From assembly GCF_016429215.1 (NCBI RefSeq), contig NZ_JAELUH010000065.1, positions 1-32,258 of the forward strand: DNA of 32,258 nt, read 5' to 3'. The notes under the pieces were generated by a model. It saw only the letters and a list, made by a program, of their open reading frames with translations. It ran no database searches and was not told the origin of the DNA. This document shows positions 27,111 through 32,258 of the stretch, in pieces (position 1 is the stretch's first letter; each line of letters starts with the position of its first letter). A program made the translations under genes and the position numbers. The DNA is from Herbaspirillum sp. ASV7 (GTDB taxonomy: Bacteria > Pseudomonadota > Gammaproteobacteria > Burkholderiales > Burkholderiaceae_D).

Positions 27111-27139
27111 TTGACCGAGGAGCTAAGTCTATGTATAAT
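27111..27139 (+). promoter_or_regulatory. Strong sigma-70 promoter for rplU-rpmA
   Basis: TTGACC (27111-27116) and a perfect TATAAT (27134-27139) are separated by 17 bp. This is the best sigma-70 match in the window. It gives a leader of about 82 nt, in which GGGGTTTT occurs twice (27143-27150 and 27164-27171). Confidence 0.85.
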
Positions 27140-27227
27140 TTGGGGTTTTCCTGTTTCGCCAAGGGGTTTTGCGTCCCACGCGTGTCAGGGAAAAATCGTT
27201 CTTATTCATTCATTCGTGAGGTTTCAC

Positions 27228-27539
27228 ATGTACGCGGTCATAAAAACCGGCGGCAAACAATACAAAGTTGCTGCTGGCGAAAAACTCAAAGTAGAACAGA
27301 TACCGGCTGACATTGGCTCCGAAATCACTTTGGATCAAGTGCTCGCAGTGGGCGCAGGCGAAACCGTGAAGTTCGGTGCGCCGCTGGTCGCAGGTGCTAC
27401 GGTGCTGGCTACTGTGGTAGCGCAAGGTCGCCATGACAAGGTCCGTATCTTCAAGATGCGTCGTCGCAAGCACTACCAAAAGCGTCAAGGCCATCGTCAG
27501 AACTACACCGAACTGCAAATCGTCTCGATCAACGCCTAA
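27228..27539 (+). CDS. rplU: 50S ribosomal protein L21
   Basis: L21 binds 23S rRNA near the exit tunnel side of the large subunit. The 103-residue product starts [14 protein letters not shown] and has the basic [16 protein letters not shown] segment that contacts RNA; both are diagnostic. GTGAGG at about 7 nt supports the ATG at 27228; the frame is open upstream but only in the leader. rpmA follows after 48 bp, the near-universal pair. Confidence 0.98.
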   Translation: MYAVIKTGGKQYKVAAGEKLKVEQIPADIGSEITLDQVLAVGAGETVKFGAPLVAGATVLATVVAQGRHDKVRIFKMRRRKHYQKRQGHRQNYTELQIVSINA

Positions 27540-27587
27540 GCGTTGAACTGGTCGAACTGCTCATCCAAAGTCATCAAGGAGTTTTAA

Positions 27588-27845
27588 ATGGCACACAAAA
27601 AAGGCGGCGGCACTACGCGCAACGGCCGTGACTCAGAATCGAAACGCCTGGGCGTCAAGGTTTATGGCGGCCAAGTGATCAACGCTGGCGGCATCATCGT
27701 CCGTCAACGCGGCACCCGCGTCCACGCTGGCGAAAACGTCGGCGTCGGCAAGGACCACACCCTGTTCGCCCTGAAGGACGGCAAGGTCAAGTTCGTTGTC
27801 AAGGGCCTGCAACAGCGTCAATACGCGACCGTCGTTACGGCGTAA
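27588..27845 (+). CDS. rpmA: 50S ribosomal protein L27
   Basis: L27 reaches into the peptidyl transferase centre and helps place tRNA. The 85-residue product begins [16 protein letters not shown], so its flexible N-terminal tail starts directly, without the cleaved leader seen in Firmicutes. AAGGAG 6 nt before the ATG is a strong ribosome site. Two hairpins follow the stop, the second being a probable terminator. Confidence 0.98.
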   Translation: MAHKKGGGTTRNGRDSESKRLGVKVYGGQVINAGGIIVRQRGTRVHAGENVGVGKDHTLFALKDGKVKFVVKGLQQRQYATVVTA

Positions 27846-27852
27846 GCGTTCC

Positions 27853-27878
27853 GGTTCATCCGGGTTCGCCCGGAAACC
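27853..27878 (+). repeat. UUCG-tetraloop hairpin after rpmA
   Basis: CCGGG-TTCG-CCCGG (27860-27873) is a 5-bp stem with the very stable UUCG loop; GGTT (27853-27856) and AACC (27875-27878) extend it beyond a short internal loop. It lies 7 bp after the rpmA stop and may protect the mRNA 3' end. Confidence 0.6.
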
Positions 27879-27888
27879 AGGCATCAAG

Positions 27889-27917
27889 AAAGGCTCTGCC
27901 GATGGTGGAGCCTTTTT
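27889..27917 (+). terminator. Probable terminator of rplU-rpmA
   Basis: AAAGGCTC and GAGCCTTT pair perfectly and can extend inward through two G-U pairs to a GAT loop; a run of five T residues (27913-27917) ends it. Read-through into obgE is possible because the inner stem is weak. Confidence 0.75.
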
Positions 27918-28032
27918 GGTTTTTTGAAGAGCCGTCAACAAAGCGCCGAGCCTTGTCTCCCTTCGGGAGTACAGAGGTGGGTCAGGCCGATGATCCATCC
28001 GCTGCTGCGGCAGGGGTGTATGGACGCGTCGG

Positions 28033-28058
28033 CGCATCGACGCATCGACGCATCGACG
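28033..28058. repeat. Tandem 8-bp repeat before obgE
   Basis: The unit CGCATCGA occurs three times in a row (28033-28056) with two more bases of a fourth copy, 33 bp before the obgE start. It lies in the presumed promoter or leader. Copy number could vary by slippage, changing spacing upstream of obgE. Confidence 0.8.
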
Positions 28059-28067
28059 TTTTGTTAG

Positions 28068-29201
<1,134 letters not shown>

Positions 29202-29307
29202 TCCAGCGCACGCGCGGCTCTGGCAGGGCTGCGCGCGGGGCCGGTTCGGGCTATCATCTGCGTTCGCCGGATTTTCCGTCTCCAGAAGAATCAGCACTCG
29301 GAACACT

Positions 29308-30426
29308 ATGCAATCGGTCATTCAAAGCGCCAAGCGACTCATCATCAAGGTGGGGTCCTCGCTGGTCACCAATGATGGCAAGGGCCTGGACGCCACCGCC
29401 ATCGCCCGTTGGGCTGAGCAGATCGCGCAACTGCGCCTGCTGGGCAAGGAGGTGGTGCTGGTCAGCTCCGGCGCCGTCGCCGAGGGCATGCAGCGCCTGG
29501 GTTTCGACAAGCGTCCCACCGGCATCCACCACCTGCAGGCCTGCGCGGCCGTGGGCCAGATGGGGCTGGCGCAGATCTACGAAACCAGTTTCCGCAAGCA
29601 CGACCTGCATACTGCCCAGGTCCTGCTGACCCACGCCGACCTGGCCGACCGCGAACGCTACCTCAATGCCCGCTCCACCCTGTTTGCGCTGCTGCAGCTG
29701 GGCGTGGTGCCGGTCATCAATGAAAACGACACGGTCGTCACCGATGAAATCAAGTTCGGTGACAACGACACCCTGGGCGCCCTGGTCGCCAACCTGATCG
29801 AAGCCGATGCGCTGGTGATCCTGACCGACCAGCCGGGCCTGTTTACCGCCGATCCGCGCAAGGATCCCGCCGCCACCCTGATTGCCGAGGCGCGTGCCGG
29901 TGATCCTTCGCTGGAATTGATCGCCGGAGGCACCGGCACCGGCATCGGCCGTGGCGGCATGCTGACCAAGATCCTGGCCGCCAAGCGGGCCGCTACCTCG
30001 GGTGCCACCACGGTGATCGCCTGGGGCCGCGAAGACCAGGTGCTGACCCGCCTGGCCGCCGGCGAGGCCATCGGTACCCAGCTCAATGCCGAGACGGCGC
30101 AACTGACTGCCCGCAAGCAGTGGATGGCCGATCACCTCAAGACCGCCGGTCGCGTGGTGCTCGATGCCGGCGCGGTGCAGAAGCTGAGCCTGGAAGGCAA
30201 GTCGCTGCTGCCCATCGGCGTAGTGGCGGTGTCGGGTGAGTTCGGGCGCGGTGACGTCATCACCTGCGAGGATGAGTCCGGTCGCGCCATCGCCCGGGGC
30301 ATGAGCAACTACACCAGCTCGGATGCGCGTCGCATCATCCGCCATCCTTCGTCCGAGATCCAGGCCATCCTGGGCTTCGTGGAGGAGCCGGAACTGGTAC
30401 ATCGGGATAACCTGGTGTTGCTGTGA
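29308..30426 (+). CDS. proB: Glutamate 5-kinase
   Basis: ProB phosphorylates glutamate in the first step of proline synthesis and is usually inhibited by proline. The 372-residue product has an amino-acid kinase domain ([11 protein letters not shown] at about 12-22, [27 protein letters not shown] near 145, GTGIGRGGM) and a C-terminal PUA domain (about 285-365). It follows obgE by 106 bp, a common order in betaproteobacteria, and proA is not next to it. A strong two-way terminator closes the gene. Confidence 0.98.
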   Translation: MQSVIQSAKRLIIKVGSSLVTNDGKGLDATAIARWAEQIAQLRLLGKEVVLVSSGAVAEGMQRLGFDKRPTGIHHLQACAAVGQMGLAQIYETSFRKHDLHTAQVLLTHADLADRERYLNARSTLFALLQLGVVPVINENDTVVTDEIKFGDNDTLGALVANLIEADALVILTDQPGLFTADPRKDPAATLIAEARAGDPSLELIAGGTGTGIGRGGMLTKILAAKRAATSGATTVIAWGREDQVLTRLAAGEAIGTQLNAETAQLTARKQWMADHLKTAGRVVLDAGAVQKLSLEGKSLLPIGVVAVSGEFGRGDVITCEDESGRAIARGMSNYTSSDARRIIRHPSSEIQAILGFVEEPELVHRDNLVLL

Positions 30427-30456
30427 GATAAACGATATAGACGATATAAATCATAT

Positions 30457-30494
30457 CCATGAAAAAACGCGGCCCTGGCCGCGTTTTTTCATGG
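30457..30494. terminator. Two-way terminator between proB and the CNP1-like gene
   Basis: An 18-bp perfect stem (30457-30474 with 30477-30494) contains six A and six T residues in its arms, so it can stop transcription from both sides. Just upstream, ACGATATA occurs twice in a row (30432-30439 and 30441-30448). Confidence 0.93.
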
Positions 30495-30514
30495 TCCCGC
30501 CGATCAGGCCAGGC

Positions 30515-31093
30515 TTACCGACGTACCGGATCGATACGGGTCTGGCTCTTCAGGCGGCCGACGATGCTTTTCACGTTTTCATTGTCGGCAATCATCTTGC
30601 CATCGCAGAAATAGTCACGGAACAGGGCGCCATCGATACGGTTGGCACCGATGTCGCGGATCGGCTGCCACTTGTCGCGGCGTGAACGCGACCATTTGCC
30701 ATCGGGATGGCCGAAGGCATAGGTCTTCTTTTCCCAGGTCTCGCAGCGCATGCCTTCGTACATCACGTTGACCGCGCCACCTTCGGTGCGGGTCACCACC
30801 GTGTAGCGGACCACCTTGTCAGTACCGATGGAAACCGAGGCGGTATCGATATAAGCCTTCATGGTGGCATTGGGGCTGAGATAGAACTCGGCCAGGTTCT
30901 GGTCCTGGGGCGTGGGCGGCAGCTGTACGGCCACTTCTTGCCAGGGCTTGGCTTCGTCGTCGAAGTCTTCGTCGAAGCTCTGCGCCAGGGCGCCGGCGCA
31001 GGCCGCCAGCAGCGAGCAGGCCAGCGCCACGCGACGCAGGCCGGCCAGGTTCAGGAAGGAGCGGTGTTGTTCAGGCTGCAAGGAAAAAGGCAT
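30515..31093 (-). CDS. CNP1-like exported protein
   Basis: The 192-residue protein has a signal peptide (hydrophobic ALACSLLAACAGALA, about residues 24-38) and a mature domain that resembles the CNP1-like family, first noted in Neisseria; its function is unknown. A pair of cysteines (MRCETW and DYFCDG) may form a disulfide. The frame is open further upstream through rppH, but ATG at 31093, 5 bp after the rppH stop, gives the proper signal peptide. It is probably co-transcribed with rppH. Confidence 0.85.
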   Translation of the reverse strand: MPFSLQPEQHRSFLNLAGLRRVALACSLLAACAGALAQSFDEDFDDEAKPWQEVAVQLPPTPQDQNLAEFYLSPNATMKAYIDTASVSIGTDKVVRYTVVTRTEGGAVNVMYEGMRCETWEKKTYAFGHPDGKWSRSRRDKWQPIRDIGANRIDGALFRDYFCDGKMIADNENVKSIVGRLKSQTRIDPVRR

Positions 31094-31098
31094 GTGGC

Positions 31099-31683
31099 TC
31101 ACTTGGTATCGGGCGCGGGCGCCGCATTGGAGGGCAGGGCCGGGGCGGCCGGTTTCTTGGGCGCGGACGCGGGACGACCGGCATTGTCGAGGCGACGCGG
31201 TCCGTGGCTGGGACGGCTGAGGAAGCGGGACAGCTCCTGCAGGGCCTGCTGGTAGACTTCGCGCTTGAATTCGATCACCACATCCAGCGGGACCCAATAG
31301 TCATGCCAGCGCCAGGCATCGAATTCCGGGTGCGAGGTACCGCGCAGGTTGACGTCGCAGTCGCGGCCGACCATGCGCAGCAGGAACCAGATCTGCTTCT
31401 GGCCGCGATAATGGCCGCGCACTTCGCGCTTGATGAAATGGTCAGGGACTTCGTAGCGCAGCCAGTCACGGGTGCGGCCGACGATTTTCACGTGTTCGGC
31501 ACGCAGGCCGATTTCTTCTTCCAGTTCCCGGAACATCGCCTGTTCGGGGGTCTCGCCGTGCTTGATGCCGCCTTGCGGGAATTGCCAGGAGTGCTCGCGC
31601 ACGCGCTTGCCCCACCACACCTCGTTATTGGCGTTGAGCAGGATGATGCCGACGTTCGGGCGAAAGCCTTCTCGATCCAGCAT
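31099..31683 (-). CDS. rppH: RNA pyrophosphohydrolase RppH
   Basis: RppH removes diphosphate from the 5' end of mRNAs and so opens them to RNase E. The 194-residue product starts [17 protein letters not shown] and carries a Nudix box beginning GGIKHGE with RELEEEIG at about 37-59, in the SWQFPQGGI context typical of RppH. ATG at 31683 has GAGG 6 nt upstream; an in-frame TTG four codons earlier is not needed. The Ala/Pro-rich C-terminal tail (about 165-194) is usual in betaproteobacteria. It is divergent from proS, a common arrangement. Confidence 0.96.
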   Translation of the reverse strand: MLDREGFRPNVGIILLNANNEVWWGKRVREHSWQFPQGGIKHGETPEQAMFRELEEEIGLRAEHVKIVGRTRDWLRYEVPDHFIKREVRGHYRGQKQIWFLLRMVGRDCDVNLRGTSHPEFDAWRWHDYWVPLDVVIEFKREVYQQALQELSRFLSRPSHGPRRLDNAGRPASAPKKPAAPALPSNAAPAPDTK

Positions 31684-31886
31684 GGTGTACCTCAAACTTT
31701 CTGCGGCTGGACGTCCCTCTCAGGCTCACTCATGCAACAGCGCGCGCCAGGCCAGAAACCGGCGCGCCAGGCACGTCAGGAGCAATTACATCGATGCACG
31801 GATGTTATTGAAACCGGGAGCAAATCTGCAAAGAAAGGGCGCATCAGCCAGCTAATCCTTTAAAATTAGAACGATTATAACCCTCC

Positions 31887-31900
31887 TCTTTTTAAAAAGA
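31887..31900. promoter_or_regulatory. AT-rich palindrome in the proS leader region
   Basis: TCTTTTTAAAAAGA is a perfect 14-bp palindrome 10 bp before the proS start. TAAAAT (31861-31866) and TTATAA (31875-31880) nearby resemble -10 elements, but neither has a good -35. An 11-bp direct repeat (GCGCGCCAGGC) occurs at 31742-31752 and 31762-31772. Confidence 0.35.
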
Positions 31901-31910
31901 ACCGACCGTC

Positions 31911-32258
31911 ATGCGCGCCTCACGTTTTTTTATTTCCACCCTGAAAGAAGCACCCTCGGACGCTGAAATCGTCAGCCACAAGCTGATGATGCGCGCCGGG
32001 ATGATCAAGCGTCTCGGGGCCGGCATCTATACCTACATGCCGATGGGATTGCGTGTGATCCGCAAGGTCGAGGCCATCGTGCGCGAGGAAATGAACCGCG
32101 CCGGCGCCGTCGAGCTGTTGATGCCGGTGGTGCAGCCGGCCGAGCTGTGGCAGGAAACCGGGCGCTGGAACAAGATGGGCGCCGAACTCATGCGCGTGAA
32201 GGATCGCCATGGCCGCGACTTCGCCATCCAGCCGACCTCCGAGGAAGTGGTCACCGAC
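31911..32258 (+). CDS. proS: Prolyl-tRNA synthetase (N-terminal part)
   Basis: The first 116 residues show the bacterial ProS opening: [15 protein letters not shown], the motif 1 region ([17 protein letters not shown]) and the start of the motif 2 region (FAIQPTSEE). The enzyme charges tRNA-Pro with proline. The gene runs off the right edge; a full bacterial ProS would have about 570-580 residues. The start follows an AT-rich leader. Confidence 0.97.
   Translation, partial: MRASRFFISTLKEAPSDAEIVSHKLMMRAGMIKRLGAGIYTYMPMGLRVIRKVEAIVREEMNRAGAVELLMPVVQPAELWQETGRWNKMGAELMRVKDRHGRDFAIQPTSEEVVTD

Noticed and set aside
27140..27227. Riboswitch or known ribosomal-protein leader before rplU
   Set aside because: Only a short repeated GGGGTTTT was seen; no known leader structure was recognised.

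Overview
This window looks like ordinary chromosome from a high-GC betaproteobacterium of the order Burkholderiales. The family Oxalobacteraceae, and a Herbaspirillum-like organism in particular, fits best. That is inferred from the style of the encoded proteins and from familiar gene neighbourhoods (pilBCD-coaE-zapD-yacG facing mutT; ispB divergent from rplU-rpmA-obgE-proB; rppH divergent from proS). No phage, insertion sequence, CRISPR array or plasmid function was seen.

Layout. 1-6.1 kb (+): the tail of an unidentified gene, secA with a strong terminator, a DUF2272-type lipoprotein, an SGNH hydrolase and argJ. 6.2-7.5 kb (+): a DUF815-type ATPase overlapping a MutT-type Nudix hydrolase. 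7.6-14.1 kb (-): a long block read right to left, HlyC/CorC-type membrane protein, pilB, pilC, pilD, coaE, zapD, yacG, ending in a terminator that overlaps the end of yacG. 14.3-16.1 kb (-): an IclR-family regulator overlapping a D-2-hydroxyacid dehydrogenase gene. 16.1-23.2 kb (+): divergent from the regulator, a seven-gene operon with an ABC importer (ATPase, two permeases, and the periplasmic binding protein last) and a three-subunit flavoprotein dehydrogenase of the opine oxidase / HcnABC type. 23.2-23.9 kb (+): infA behind a clear promoter and a long leader. 23.9-25.6 kb (-): an outer-membrane barrel with a CxxCxC motif and an overlapping TlpA-type redoxin. 25.8-26.9 kb (-): ispB followed by tRNA-Pro(CGG). 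27.1-30.4 kb (+): rplU, rpmA, obgE, proB. 30.5-31.7 kb (-): rppH and a CNP1-like exported protein. From 31.9 kb (+): the start of proS.

Most of the window is housekeeping: protein export, arginine and proline synthesis, coenzyme A, cell division, prenyl chains, translation and RNA turnover. The accessory part is 14.3-23.2 kb. It appears to import a small amine or amino-acid derivative and oxidise it at a flavin, giving an amine plus an oxo-acid. The divergent dehydrogenase could then reduce that oxo-acid. The divergent intergenic region carries a close match to a sigma-54 promoter (16185-16201), a sigma-70-like promoter for the regulator, and two inverted repeats. This suggests regulation by nitrogen status or another activator combined with IclR-type effector sensing. 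The substrate cannot be read from the sequence.

A second point of interest is the barrel/redoxin pair at 23.9-25.6 kb, preceded by a perfect 7-bp dyad. Five genes, all on the minus strand, are best explained by TTG start codons (zapD, pilC, the HlyC/CorC gene, the redoxin, ispB); two have well placed Shine-Dalgarno sequences.
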